64,000 nt of DNA from JAVBMU01 sp031551755 (lineage in GTDB: Bacteria; Actinomycetota; Actinomycetes; Actinomycetales; Cellulomonadaceae): positions 65,839 to 129,838 of the forward strand of contig JAVBNE010000024.1 of assembly GCA_031551755.1 (NCBI GenBank). Direction: 5' to 3'. The position numbers and the translations under genes are program-made. The notes beneath the pieces were generated by a model. The model saw nothing but the letters and a program-made list of their open reading frames with translations. It searched no databases and was not told where the DNA came from. The first letter of the stretch is position 1, and each line of letters opens with the position of its first letter. Of the stretch, positions 51,386-59,797 are shown one piece after another.

Positions 51386-53919
51386 TCCGGCTCACGCTCG
51401 CCCAGATGCGGCGCAGTATCAGCAGGCTGACGGCCGCCGGGATCGCGATCGCCATCGGTACAGCTTTCGTGGCCGCGACCCTCATCGCGGGCAATGTGAT
51501 GACCCGCTCAAGTTACGACGCCATCACCGCACAGTGGCGCGGCGCGGATTTCGTGGTGTCCACCCACGTCATGACGGCCGCCGATATCGCCGCCCTGCGG
51601 GCGGTGCCCGGGGTCCGTGCAGTGGACACCCAGCGGATGATCTCGATGGAACTTGCTCACGGGAACGAGCGCACGAACCAGGCCACCGTGCCCGCTCCGA
51701 GCGACCCGCAGCTGGAGGTGCAAAAGGTCGTCGCCGGGCGGGCACCGACCGCGGATGACGAGGTCGCCCTTCCCGCCGAGGTTGCCGAGCGGCTGAGCGC
51801 CCGACTCGGGGACACACTGATCCTCACGCGCTACGTCTGGGATGAGCGGATCGGTGACCATCACGAGAAGCAAGAACCCCTTCGGCTCGTGGGCACTCTG
51901 CAAGACCCCTATGGGGCCTACTCGTCTTCGGGTGGGGCAGCGTTGATTACGAGGACAGCGCTCGAAAAGTGGGATGACGCGAGGGTTCCCGCTGCTGAAC
52001 GTGACCGGCAGGTCGGTCTCAAAGCCGCCGTCCTTCTGGACGCCGGTGTCGACCGAGCAACCGTGCGCGCCGCCCTCTTGGCCGCCGCTCCGGACGGTAG
52101 CAGCGTCCGAACCCCGGACGAGATCGCCCAACGGCAGACGAACGAGATGACCGGGGGCGCCGCCATCTTCACCTGGTTCATTCTGAGCTTTGCCGCTATC
52201 TCCCTGCTCGTCGCGGCACTCGTCATCGCGAACACCTTCCAGGTGCTCGTGGCTCAGCGCACGCGGATGCTCGCGCTGTTGCGGGCGGTAGGGGCGAACA
52301 AGGCCCAGATCGGCCGGTCTATCGTGGTTGAGGCGACCGTTCTCGGCCTGATTTCCTCAGCTGTCGGCATCGCAGCCGGGATCGGCTTGGCCCAAGCAGC
52401 GCTCAGCATCGCCTCCGGTAAGGAACTCGACACTCCGCTTCCCCCTGTCGTACCACTGACACCCGGGACCATCTGGATTCCACTACTGGTGGGCACCGTC
52501 GTCACAGTGCTCGCCTCGCTGACACCGGCCCGCGCCGCGACCCGGGTCTCCCCACTGGAGGCCATGCGGCCGGCAAACGCACCTACGGTGGGCAGGGGCT
52601 CCCGAATCCGTGCCGCGATCGCGGCGATCCTGGTCGTCGGCGGCGTGGGTGCCTTGGTCCTCGGGCTGACGGCGAGTGACTTCCCCGTCCTCGGCCTCGG
52701 CCTCGGTGTACTCGGGGGAGCAATGTCCTTCGTCGGGGTGGTGGTCGGCGCCGTATTCTGGCTGCCGCAGGTCGTCGGTTTCGTGGGCGGCCGCCTGGCA
52801 AGGATCGGCCCCGGCACCCGGCTTGCGGTGGCCAACACTCTTCGCAACCCACGTCGGACCACCGCCACCAGCACCGCGCTGCTCATCGGCGTCACCCTCG
52901 TGACCATGATGTCCACCGGCGCGGTGAGCGCCCGTTCGAGTTTCGGCACCGAACTGGACAATCGGTATCCCGTCGACGCCTCCGTAACCGTCTGGGACGC
53001 CGACGGCGGTGCGGGGACGATCCCGGATGAGGTTGTGCGGCGAGTTGAGCACACTTCCGGGGTTGCCTCTGCCTACCCACTGCGCACGTTCTCGACGTCG
53101 GTCAACCAGCATTCTCACGAGGTGGTGGGACTGGACGCCAGAGCGGCCCGGTCCACGATGCGGGGTGACGGTGTCGCCAAACTTCTGAGTCCGGGGGTCG
53201 TCGTATTGTCACGACCGACCGCCGACGAACTCGACGCCGACGACGGCGATACCCTCGCCGTGAGCGGCCCCTCCGGTTCCCGGAACCTGACGGTTGCCAT
53301 CACCGATCAACCGATTCAGGGCCTGTACGTCGCGCCGAATGACCTGCTGGCGCTGGCACCGCAAGCCCCAGTGACCGCGCTTTGGCTCAACGTCGACGAC
53401 GCCTCCAGCGCAGGCGCGACCGTCACAGCCATCCGCGAGAACCTCGCCGACCTCGATGTCCCCGTGACCGTCCACAGCGCGGTCTTGGAGCGGTCGCAGT
53501 TCGAATCGGTGATCAACACCCTGCTGGCCGTCGTCATGGGCTTGTTGGCCGTTTCGGTGGTGATCGCCCTCATCGGGGTGGCGAACACCCTGTCGCTGTC
53601 GGTCATCGAGCGTCGACGGGAGTCGGCGACCCTGCGCGCGATCGGATTGAGCCGCTCACAGCTGCGCGCAACCCTAGCGGTCGAAGGCACCCTCATCGCG
53701 GGTGTGGGCGCCGTCATCGGAATCCTGCTCGGGCTGCTCTACGGCTGGGCCGCCGCGAAGGTTGTCCTGGGTCCGATGGGGGCGGTCATCCTCACGGTGC
53801 CCTGGCGCGACATCACGCTCGTTGCGCTGATCGCCGTCGTCGCCGGCCTGGCGGCCTCAGTGATCCCCGGTCGGACGGCGGCACGGACGTCGCCCGTCGC
53901 GGCCCTGGCCATCGAGTAG
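51382..53919 (+). CDS. FtsX-family ABC permease
   Basis: An 845-aa permease of the MacB/FtsX type (type VII ABC). The N-terminal helix is followed by a large extracytoplasmic MacB-like domain (about 40-260), then three helices, a central linker with another helix pair, a second extracytoplasmic domain and three final helices. The two FtsX domains carry the AALVIANTFQVLVAQR and GVANTLSLSVIERRRE signatures with the following ALLRAVGA / TLRAIGLSRSQ motifs. It works with the ATPase encoded upstream as a mechanotransmission-type exporter or lipoprotein/peptide handler. Confidence 0.92.
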   Translation: MIRLTLAQMRRSISRLTAAGIAIAIGTAFVAATLIAGNVMTRSSYDAITAQWRGADFVVSTHVMTAADIAALRAVPGVRAVDTQRMISMELAHGNERTNQATVPAPSDPQLEVQKVVAGRAPTADDEVALPAEVAERLSARLGDTLILTRYVWDERIGDHHEKQEPLRLVGTLQDPYGAYSSSGGAALITRTALEKWDDARVPAAERDRQVGLKAAVLLDAGVDRATVRAALLAAAPDGSSVRTPDEIAQRQTNEMTGGAAIFTWFILSFAAISLLVAALVIANTFQVLVAQRTRMLALLRAVGANKAQIGRSIVVEATVLGLISSAVGIAAGIGLAQAALSIASGKELDTPLPPVVPLTPGTIWIPLLVGTVVTVLASLTPARAATRVSPLEAMRPANAPTVGRGSRIRAAIAAILVVGGVGALVLGLTASDFPVLGLGLGVLGGAMSFVGVVVGAVFWLPQVVGFVGGRLARIGPGTRLAVANTLRNPRRTTATSTALLIGVTLVTMMSTGAVSARSSFGTELDNRYPVDASVTVWDADGGAGTIPDEVVRRVEHTSGVASAYPLRTFSTSVNQHSHEVVGLDARAARSTMRGDGVAKLLSPGVVVLSRPTADELDADDGDTLAVSGPSGSRNLTVAITDQPIQGLYVAPNDLLALAPQAPVTALWLNVDDASSAGATVTAIRENLADLDVPVTVHSAVLERSQFESVINTLLAVVMGLLAVSVVIALIGVANTLSLSVIERRRESATLRAIGLSRSQLRATLAVEGTLIAGVGAVIGILLGLLYGWAAAKVVLGPMGAVILTVPWRDITLVALIAVVAGLAASVIPGRTAARTSPVAALAIE

Positions 53920-53920
53920 T

Positions 53921-54352
53921 TCAGCGGCTGCCCACGGTCGCTGCGACGACCGTGGGCAGCACCAGGAGGACCAATGCGGCCACCGCCAAGACGATCGCCA
54001 CCATGGGAAGGACCGTCATCGCGACCGTGAGCGAATTCGCTGCCACCACTCCTTGCAGGATCTGCCAGGTCGCGACCGGGGCACGCGCCCCGCGCCGTCC
54101 ACGGCGCAGCCCCCGGGCGCAGAGCAACAGGATCAGTGCCACCCCCAGGGCGAAGACCACCAGGAACAGACTCACCCCCACCCCGTCGGATCTGCCGGAG
54201 ACCAACTCGAAGCCGATCGCCGCGGCACCCATGCCGAGGGCGACGGCTTCCACGATCAGGACCACGAGAAGCGCCCGCAGCGCACCGGGCATGCGAGCGA
54301 CGTCCGAGGAGCCGGCGCCGCCGGTGACCGAGTTATGCGGAGGGTGTGGCAT
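53921..54352 (-). CDS. Small membrane protein of unknown function
   Basis: An about 143-aa protein with four predicted helices (starting at about 26, 55, 100 and 120) and a short Arg-rich loop (CARGLRRGRRGARAP) in the middle. I do not recognise a family. The ATG at 54352 (MPHPPHNS) is chosen because it begins a normal cytoplasmic N-terminus; in-frame starts up to 54457 exist. The last codons lie inside the left arm of a strong hairpin. It converges on the FtsX permease with a 1-nt gap. Confidence 0.65.
   Translation of the reverse strand: MPHPPHNSVTGGAGSSDVARMPGALRALLVVLIVEAVALGMGAAAIGFELVSGRSDGVGVSLFLVVFALGVALILLLCARGLRRGRRGARAPVATWQILQGVVAANSLTVAMTVLPMVAIVLAVAALVLLVLPTVVAATVGSR
53927..53960. 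terminator. Bidirectional hairpin between permease and membrane protein
   Basis: Perfect 14-bp stem (53927-53940 with 53947-53960) with a six-base loop. It follows the permease stop by 7 nt and also covers the final codons of the convergent gene, so it can terminate the plus-strand transcript. Confidence 0.75.
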
Positions 54353-54559
54353 GGCCACCAACCCTACGACCGTCCGGGCTTCGTGTGTGACTGTGATAAA
54401 GACCTCACGGTCCACGGAGCTGAAAGCATGAGAAACCTCTTGTGCACTCGTTCGCAAGGTGTGAACCTAGATCAGTATTCACTCGCCCCTTCCCGAGCCC
54501 ACCCCCGCAACCGCTGTGTGCGGCCGTGTGTCGGCGCTCGTTTTCGCCAAGGAGTACCC

Positions 54560-54808
54560 ATGGATTGGCGCCACCGCGCAGCGTGCCTGGATGAGGATCC
54601 TGAGCTCTTCTTCCCCATCGGCAACACTGGCCCTGCGTTGCAGCAGATCGACGAAGCGAAGGCCGTGTGCCGACGCTGCGACGTCGTCGACACCTGCCTG
54701 AAGTGGGCAATCAGTTCCAACCAAGACGCCGGCGTCTGGGGTGGGCTGTCCGAGGACGAACGCCGTGCGCTCAAGCGCCGCACCGCTCGCGCCCGTCGCG
54801 CGGGCTGA
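54560..54808 (+). CDS. whiB1: WhiB1-type iron-sulfur transcription factor
   Basis: An 82-aa Wbl protein nearly identical in layout to mycobacterial WhiB1. It starts MDWRHRAACLDEDPELFFP, with the cluster cysteines at 9, 37, 40 and 46, then GVWGG at 58-62 and a basic ERRALKRRTARARR tail that binds DNA. In mycobacteria WhiB1 binds SigA and its 4Fe-4S cluster reacts with NO. The start at 54560 has AAGGAG 5 nt upstream; the open frame extends far upstream but without similarity. It converges on the pdtaS gene, the same neighbour as in Mycobacterium tuberculosis (Rv3219-Rv3220c). Confidence 0.95.
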   Translation: MDWRHRAACLDEDPELFFPIGNTGPALQQIDEAKAVCRRCDVVDTCLKWAISSNQDAGVWGGLSEDERRALKRRTARARRAG

Positions 54809-54874
54809 AACCCTTCAGCGACCTGCCACAACCCATCGAAGGCCGACACCCAGGCAGGTCTCACATCTTGAACT

Positions 54875-54919
54875 CTGAGGCACCACTGCCCGCCTTCGCC
54901 GTCGGCAGTGGTGCCTCAG
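54875..54919. terminator. Bidirectional hairpin terminator between whiB1 and pdtaS
   Basis: Perfect 16-bp stem (54875-54890 with 54904-54919) and a 13-base loop. It lies 66 nt after the whiB1 stop, and the right arm contains the pdtaS stop, so it serves both convergent genes. Confidence 0.85.
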
Positions 54920-56397
54920 CTTCGTGGTGCGCTCTCCCGTAGGACTACCTCGAGGCAGACGCAGGTCCCGCCCCCGGGGCGCGGTTCCCAGCGAATGGAA
55001 CCACCTAATTCGTTCGTGACCAATGTTGTCACGATCTGGGTACCCAATCCGCTCTTAGCTGAACGACCGGGAACAGATACACCATTTTGCGGCATGCCGC
55101 TGCCGTCATCCCGCACTTCAATATGAATTGCAGACCCTGCCCGTTCCACCGCGATCTCGACGGTCCCGGACTCCTTATTCGCCAGCCCGTGCTCCACCGC
55201 ATTGGTGACCAACTCGGTGAGCACCAGGGCGAGCGGAGTGGCCACTTCAGCCGGGATCAGCCCGAAGCTCCCCGTACGGACCGTCTGCACCGTCGTACCC
55301 GCAGAGGCGACATCCGCGGCCAATCGCAGTGCCCGGCCCACCATGTCGTCGAACTCGACGACCTCGTCCAGACTCTGCGACAGACTCTCGTGCACCATGG
55401 CAATGGTCGACACCCTGCGCATGGCCTCCTCCAACGCCGCCCTGGCCTCCGGTACCGTCATCCGGCGGGCCTGGAGCCGCAGCAGGGCAGCGACCGTCTG
55501 CAAGTTGTTCTTGACCCGGTGGTTGATCTCGCGGATCGTGGCATCCTTCGTGAGCAGTTCGCGCTCGCGCCGACGCAACTCCGAAACATCCCTGCACAGC
55601 AGCACGGCGCCGATCCGCTGTCCACCCTCCGTCAACGGAATGGCCCGCAACGAGAGCGACACCGCTCCAGCCTCGATGTCGGTCCGCCAAGGCGCCCGGC
55701 CCATCACCACCAGAGGCATCGACTCATCGACCGGCATCTGGTGTTCAACCCGATCGGCGGTCACCTCCACCAAGGAACGACCAACGAGCGGGCCGATGAC
55801 ACCCAAGCGGTGGAAGCAACTGAGCGCATTCGGGCTCGCATACAGCACTTCTCCCTCCGAGTTCAGCCGGATCAGTCCGTCTCCCACGCGAGGGGCACCC
55901 CGGCGTGGACCCGTACCCGCATTCGGAAACGGGAACTCCCCACGGGAGACCATCGCCAACAACTCATCGGCCGCCTCGACGTAGTTCAGCTCCAGTCGCG
56001 ACGGTGTGCGCCCGCTACCCAGATTTGTCTGCCGGGCGATCACGCCGACGCTCCGCTCACCCCGGACCACCGGCAGGGCCTCCTCACGGACGGCATAAGA
56101 ACCGAACCAACGCGGTTCGCGAGCCCGCTGAAACCGAAGCTCGGCCAGGGCGCGGTCGAGCTGCGGCCGTTGCCCATCGGGCGCGAACGAACCGACGATG
56201 TCGTCGTAGTGCACCGTCGGACCAGTGCTCGGTCGGCATTGGGCGACAGCGATGAAGTTCCCGTCGACCGTCGGCAGCCACAGAACGAGATCCGCGAAGG
56301 CCAGGTCGGAGATCACCTGCCAGTCACCGACGAGCAGGTGCAGCCACTCGTTGTCCGCCGCACTTACGTCGGCATGACGGGAAATCAGATCGCTCAT
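54916..56397 (-). CDS. pdtaS: Sensor histidine kinase PdtaS
   Basis: A 493-aa soluble kinase of the HisKA_2/HWE-like class. Residues about 15-155 are an N-terminal GAF domain and 170-275 a PAS domain; the phospho-acceptor is His293 in REINHRVKNNLQTVAALLRL. The HATPase has ELVTNAVEHGLANKESG and the DDGSGMPQNG G-box. In Mycobacterium the kinase signals to PdtaR, an RNA-binding ANTAR antiterminator that tunes respiration and translation genes; the pdtaR gene is not in this window. The start at 56397 (MSDLIS) gives the family N-terminus; Shine-Dalgarno support is weak. Confidence 0.92.
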   Translation of the reverse strand: MSDLISRHADVSAADNEWLHLLVGDWQVISDLAFADLVLWLPTVDGNFIAVAQCRPSTGPTVHYDDIVGSFAPDGQRPQLDRALAELRFQRAREPRWFGSYAVREEALPVVRGERSVGVIARQTNLGSGRTPSRLELNYVEAADELLAMVSRGEFPFPNAGTGPRRGAPRVGDGLIRLNSEGEVLYASPNALSCFHRLGVIGPLVGRSLVEVTADRVEHQMPVDESMPLVVMGRAPWRTDIEAGAVSLSLRAIPLTEGGQRIGAVLLCRDVSELRRRERELLTKDATIREINHRVKNNLQTVAALLRLQARRMTVPEARAALEEAMRRVSTIAMVHESLSQSLDEVVEFDDMVGRALRLAADVASAGTTVQTVRTGSFGLIPAEVATPLALVLTELVTNAVEHGLANKESGTVEIAVERAGSAIHIEVRDDGSGMPQNGVSVPGRSAKSGLGTQIVTTLVTNELGGSIRWEPRPGGGTCVCLEVVLRESAPRS

Positions 56398-56543
56398 CGC
56401 AGACACGCTCACAGCGTACGGGGCGCCCGAATGCACCCGCGGCTCGCTGTCGCATCCTTGGGGATTCCGGGATCGCCCCGGGTACAGTCGAGCGTCCGCA
56501 AACCGGCGCACTACCCAGGCGCCGCAACAGTCCAGGAGGCCTC

Positions 56544-57050
56544 GTGCACCTGAATTCCGAACTGACCTACCCCGCGAGCGTCCCCGAGGTCGGCGCCATG
56601 TTGGCCACCGAAGCCTTCGTCCGCTGGCGCGCCCAGCGCATCATTCCGGCCGGTGAGAACGCACAACTCGAGGTCTCGGTCACCGGCACCGCCGACGGGC
56701 CGTTCACGGTCGTCGTGTTGGGGGAACTCCCCAGCGACCGACTGCCCTCCCAGGCGCGGAGCTTCGTCGGTTCCACCGTGCGGATCCGGCAGGTCGAGTC
56801 CTGGGAAGCGGAGCAGAACGGCAGACGGGACGGCACCATCGCGGTCGACGTCGTCGGTACCCCGGTGCGCCTGCGGGGAACGGTGACCCTCGCCCCCTCA
56901 CCCGAGGGAACCGTGCAGGCCTACACCGGCGAGCTCAAGGCCGGCATCCCGCTCCTCGGGGGCAAGATCGAGAAGGCAGCTGCCGGACCGATCCGCTCCG
57001 TCCTGGCTGCTCAGGAGTCCGCTGGTCGAGAATGGCTGACCGCACCCTGA
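56544..57050 (+). CDS. DUF2505 family protein
   Basis: A 168-aa protein of the DUF2505 family, a START-like (SRPBCC) fold that may bind a hydrophobic ligand. It begins LNSELTYPASVPEVGAMLA and contains the beta-rich DGPFTVVVLGELPSDRLPSQ segment and the GGKIEKAAAGPIRSVLAA helix near the end. It starts with GTG at 56544, preceded by AGGAGG at good spacing. It is divergent from pdtaS and likely to be a single-gene transcript. The role is unknown. Confidence 0.85.
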   Translation: MHLNSELTYPASVPEVGAMLATEAFVRWRAQRIIPAGENAQLEVSVTGTADGPFTVVVLGELPSDRLPSQARSFVGSTVRIRQVESWEAEQNGRRDGTIAVDVVGTPVRLRGTVTLAPSPEGTVQAYTGELKAGIPLLGGKIEKAAAGPIRSVLAAQESAGREWLTAP

Positions 57051-57167
57051 CCAACAGAGGTCTCGAAGAGGTCACGGTTTCCTCGGGAATCCGGTCACTG
57101 GAACTCGCCGACCAGCGCCTTTGCTGATAGCTCGCTTATTCGATCGAGGCAGGCACAAGTGTCCCGG

Positions 57168-57196
57168 TTGACAGTCCACCACGGACACTCCACCAT
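57168..57196 (+). promoter_or_regulatory. Predicted promoter of the ceb-like operon
   Basis: TTGACA at 57168-57173 matches the consensus -35 box exactly. A 17-bp spacer leads to CACCAT at 57191-57196, a weak -10 with only the key A and T. The operators lie just downstream, where bound repressor would block the polymerase. Confidence 0.5.
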
Positions 57197-57209
57197 CGAG
57201 GCATCCGCG

Positions 57210-57245
57210 TGGAAGCGCTACCACACTAGTGTGGAAGCGCTACCG
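57210..57245 (+). promoter_or_regulatory. Two CebR/LacI-type operators in tandem
   Basis: TGGAAGCGCTACCA at 57210-57223 and TGGAAGCGCTACCG at 57232-57245, set 22 bp apart (two helical turns, same face). The core AGCGCT is a perfect palindrome, and the sites differ from the published Streptomyces CebR operator (TGGGAGCGCTCCCA) only at symmetric positions beside the core. They lie between the predicted promoter and the binding-protein start. The LacI protein encoded at 62300-63325 is the probable ligand. Confidence 0.8.
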
Positions 57246-57272
57246 CATTCCCAGATCGACAAGGGAGTCCCA

Positions 57273-58586
57273 GTGCTCAACACACGTACGACCCGCCGGG
57301 CGATGGCGGCGACCGCAGGGCTCGCCACGCTCGCCTTGACTCTGACCGCATGCTCCACGGGGAGCGGGTCGGACGACAAGGGCGGCTCCGACGAGAAGAT
57401 CACGCTCACCGTGGCCACGTTCAACGACTTCGGGTACACCGACGACATGCTGGCCGAGTACACGAAGACCCACCCGAACGTGACCGTCAAGCAGACGAAG
57501 GCCGCCAAATCGGAAGATGCGCGGACCAACCTGACCACCAAGCTAGCCGCCGGTGGTGCCGGACTGGCCGACGTCGAGGCCATCGAGGTCGACTGGCTGC
57601 CCGAACTCATGCAGTACCCGGACAAGTTCACCGACCTGAAGGACTCGGAGCTGGACGGCCGTTGGGTCGAGTGGAAGGTAGAGCAGGCCACCACCCCCGA
57701 CGGCAAGGTCATCGGCTACGGCACCGACATCGGCCCCGAGGCCATCTGCTACCGCTCGGATCTGTTCGCCAAGGCCGGCCTGCCCACCGATCGGGAGGCC
57801 GTCGCGGAACTCCTGGGCGGTAAGGACGCCACGTGGGACGACTACTTCGAGGTGGGCAAGCAGTACCAGGCGGCCACCAAGACCCCGTGGTTCGACTCGG
57901 CCATGGCCATATCGCAGGGCATGGTGAATCAGCTTTCGAACGCCTACGAGGAGACCGACGGCACGCCCAAGGACCTCGCCACCAACACTGAGATCAAGGA
58001 CATCTACACCGAGGTCCTGCAGGCGTCGGTGACCGACAACCTGTCGGCGCACCTCGAGCAGTGGTCGGACGACTGGAGCGCGGCCTTCCAGAAGGACGGC
58101 TTCGCGACCATGCTCTGCCCCGGCTGGATGACCGGCCCGATCGAGCAGAACTCCGGCGGCGTGACCGGCTGGGACGTCGCTGACGTCTTCCCCGGCGGCG
58201 GTGGCAACTGGGGCGGTTCCTTCCTGACAGTCCCCGCCTCCGGCAAGCACACCGCCGAGGCCAAGGAACTCGCGGCATGGCTAACCGCTCCCGAGCAGCA
58301 GACGGCGGCATTCAAGACCGCGGGCACCTTCCCCTCGCAGATCGAGGCGCAAGAGTCTGAGGCAGTCCAGTCCTTCACCAACCCGTTCTTCAACGACGCC
58401 CCGACCGGCACGATCTTTGCCAACCGTGCCACGGCCATTACGTCGGCGCCGTTCAAGGGCAAGGACTACTTCGCGATTCACCAGACCGTCCAGGACGCCA
58501 TCAAGCGCGTGGACGTCGAGAAGACCGATGACGCGACATCGTCATGGAACAAGGCCGTCCAGGCCTACAAGGACCTAGGCCTGTAG
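57273..58586 (+). CDS. cebE: ABC sugar-binding lipoprotein, CebE-like
   Basis: A 437-aa extracellular solute-binding protein (family 1). The signal ends in the lipobox LTAC with Cys27, followed by a Gly/Ser/Asp-rich linker. The mature part has VATFNDFGYTDDMLAEYTK, a WLPEL segment and GWMTGPIEQNSGG, as in CebE- or cellobiose-type binders. GTG at 57273 is preceded by AAGGGAG. First gene of the operon; LacI operators precede it and a hairpin follows it, which would favour higher expression of this protein. Substrate is inferred as cellobiose or other beta-glucoside from the GH1 gene and operator type. Confidence 0.85.
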   Translation: MLNTRTTRRAMAATAGLATLALTLTACSTGSGSDDKGGSDEKITLTVATFNDFGYTDDMLAEYTKTHPNVTVKQTKAAKSEDARTNLTTKLAAGGAGLADVEAIEVDWLPELMQYPDKFTDLKDSELDGRWVEWKVEQATTPDGKVIGYGTDIGPEAICYRSDLFAKAGLPTDREAVAELLGGKDATWDDYFEVGKQYQAATKTPWFDSAMAISQGMVNQLSNAYEETDGTPKDLATNTEIKDIYTEVLQASVTDNLSAHLEQWSDDWSAAFQKDGFATMLCPGWMTGPIEQNSGGVTGWDVADVFPGGGGNWGGSFLTVPASGKHTAEAKELAAWLTAPEQQTAAFKTAGTFPSQIEAQESEAVQSFTNPFFNDAPTGTIFANRATAITSAPFKGKDYFAIHQTVQDAIKRVDVEKTDDATSSWNKAVQAYKDLGL

Positions 58587-58605
58587 CGCCAGTCCACCAG
58601 CCGGT

Positions 58606-58634
58606 CGGGACGGCGGTGCCACGCCGCCGTCCCG
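58606..58634 (+). terminator. Intercistronic hairpin after the binding-protein gene
   Basis: Perfect 11-bp GC-rich stem (58606-58616 with 58624-58634) with a 7-base loop, 20 nt after the stop and 42 nt before the permease start. It has no U-tract, so it more likely stabilises the upstream mRNA or partly attenuates than fully terminates. Confidence 0.65.
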
Positions 58635-58675
58635 GCACCGGGGCGCTGCCCCGGGCCAGTCCGACAGGAAGTCCC

Positions 58676-59797
58676 ATGGCCGCCGTCCTCAGCACCGCCC
58701 CACCCACCCAGGAATCGCCCCCGACCGATCGCCCTCGGCGCCGGGTGGGCTTCTCCCGCCGACTGTCCCGCTGGGATGTCAAGCTCTCGCCGTACTTGTA
58801 CATCTCGCCGTTCTTCATACTGTTCGCCATCACCGGACTCTTCCCGCTCATCTACACCGCGGTGGTCTCCGTCCACGAGTGGAACCTGCTCGGCGGTCAG
58901 GGCGACTTCGTGGGTCTGCAGAACTACACCGACGTACTCGCGCAGCCCACCTTCTGGAAGTCGCTGCGCAACACGATGTCGATCTTCCTGCTGTCATCTG
59001 TCCCCCAGGTGATTCTGGCGATCACCCTCGCCGCGCTGCTGGACCAGAATCTGCGTGCGGCCACCTTCTGGCGGATGGGCGTTCTCCTGCCCTATGTCGT
59101 GGCTCCAGTCGCCGTCTCCATGATCTTCGGCCGGCTCTTCGCGGATCAGTACGGTCTGATCAACGAACTGCTCGGCGTCATCGGGATAGACCCCGTCCGC
59201 TGGCATTCCGACGCACTCGCCAGCCATGTAGCGATCGCCACCATGGTGAACTTCCGCTGGACGGGCTACAACGCCTTGATCTTCCTCGCCGCCATGCAGG
59301 CGGTTCCGCGCGAACTCTATGAGGCCGCCATCATCGACGGCGCGGGCCGCGTCCGGCAGTTCTTCTCCGTGACCATTCCGCAGATCCGCGCCACCATCAT
59401 CTTCGTGGTCATCACGTCCACCATCGGTGGCCTGCAGATCTTCGACGAACCACGCGTCTTCGACGCCGATGGCCGGGGCGGCGCCGACCGCCAGTGGATG
59501 ACGACGGTGCTGTACCTCTACGACGTCGCCTGGGGTAACCAAAAGAACTTCGGGCGGGCAGCGGCGATCGCGTGGTTGCTGTTCCTGGTGATCCTGGCGA
59601 TCGGCCTGGTGAACTTCGCGATCACCCGACGGATCTCGACCGCCGGTCCGCGAACCAAGAAGGTCCGGACACCGAAGGTCCGCAAGGTCGCCTCCAGGCC
59701 CAGCGGTCCACCGGCATCCGGCCCGGCCCTCGCACCGTCCCGAGCCGGCGCTACGGCCGAGGAAGCCGCCACCACCGACCCGAGGACCGCATCATGA
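58676..59797 (+). CDS. cebF: ABC sugar transporter permease, CebF-like (MalF type)
   Basis: A 373-aa permease. The cytoplasmic N-terminus (about 45 residues, Pro/Arg-rich) precedes six membrane helices, starting with SPYLYISPFFILFAITGLFP. The ATPase-contacting EAA loop reads EAAIIDGAGRVRQFFSVTIP. The C-terminal about 60 residues are basic and Pro/Ala-rich, an unusually long cytoplasmic tail. It is coupled to the second permease by ATGA overlap. No ATPase is encoded nearby; such systems usually share the MsiK-type ATPase encoded elsewhere. Confidence 0.88.
   Translation: MAAVLSTAPPTQESPPTDRPRRRVGFSRRLSRWDVKLSPYLYISPFFILFAITGLFPLIYTAVVSVHEWNLLGGQGDFVGLQNYTDVLAQPTFWKSLRNTMSIFLLSSVPQVILAITLAALLDQNLRAATFWRMGVLLPYVVAPVAVSMIFGRLFADQYGLINELLGVIGIDPVRWHSDALASHVAIATMVNFRWTGYNALIFLAAMQAVPRELYEAAIIDGAGRVRQFFSVTIPQIRATIIFVVITSTIGGLQIFDEPRVFDADGRGGADRQWMTTVLYLYDVAWGNQKNFGRAAAIAWLLFLVILAIGLVNFAITRRISTAGPRTKKVRTPKVRKVASRPSGPPASGPALAPSRAGATAEEAATTDPRTAS

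Noticed and set aside
54380..54420. CRP-like site upstream of whiB1
   Set aside because: TGTGA and TCACG halves are eight bases apart rather than six, so the match is not convincing.
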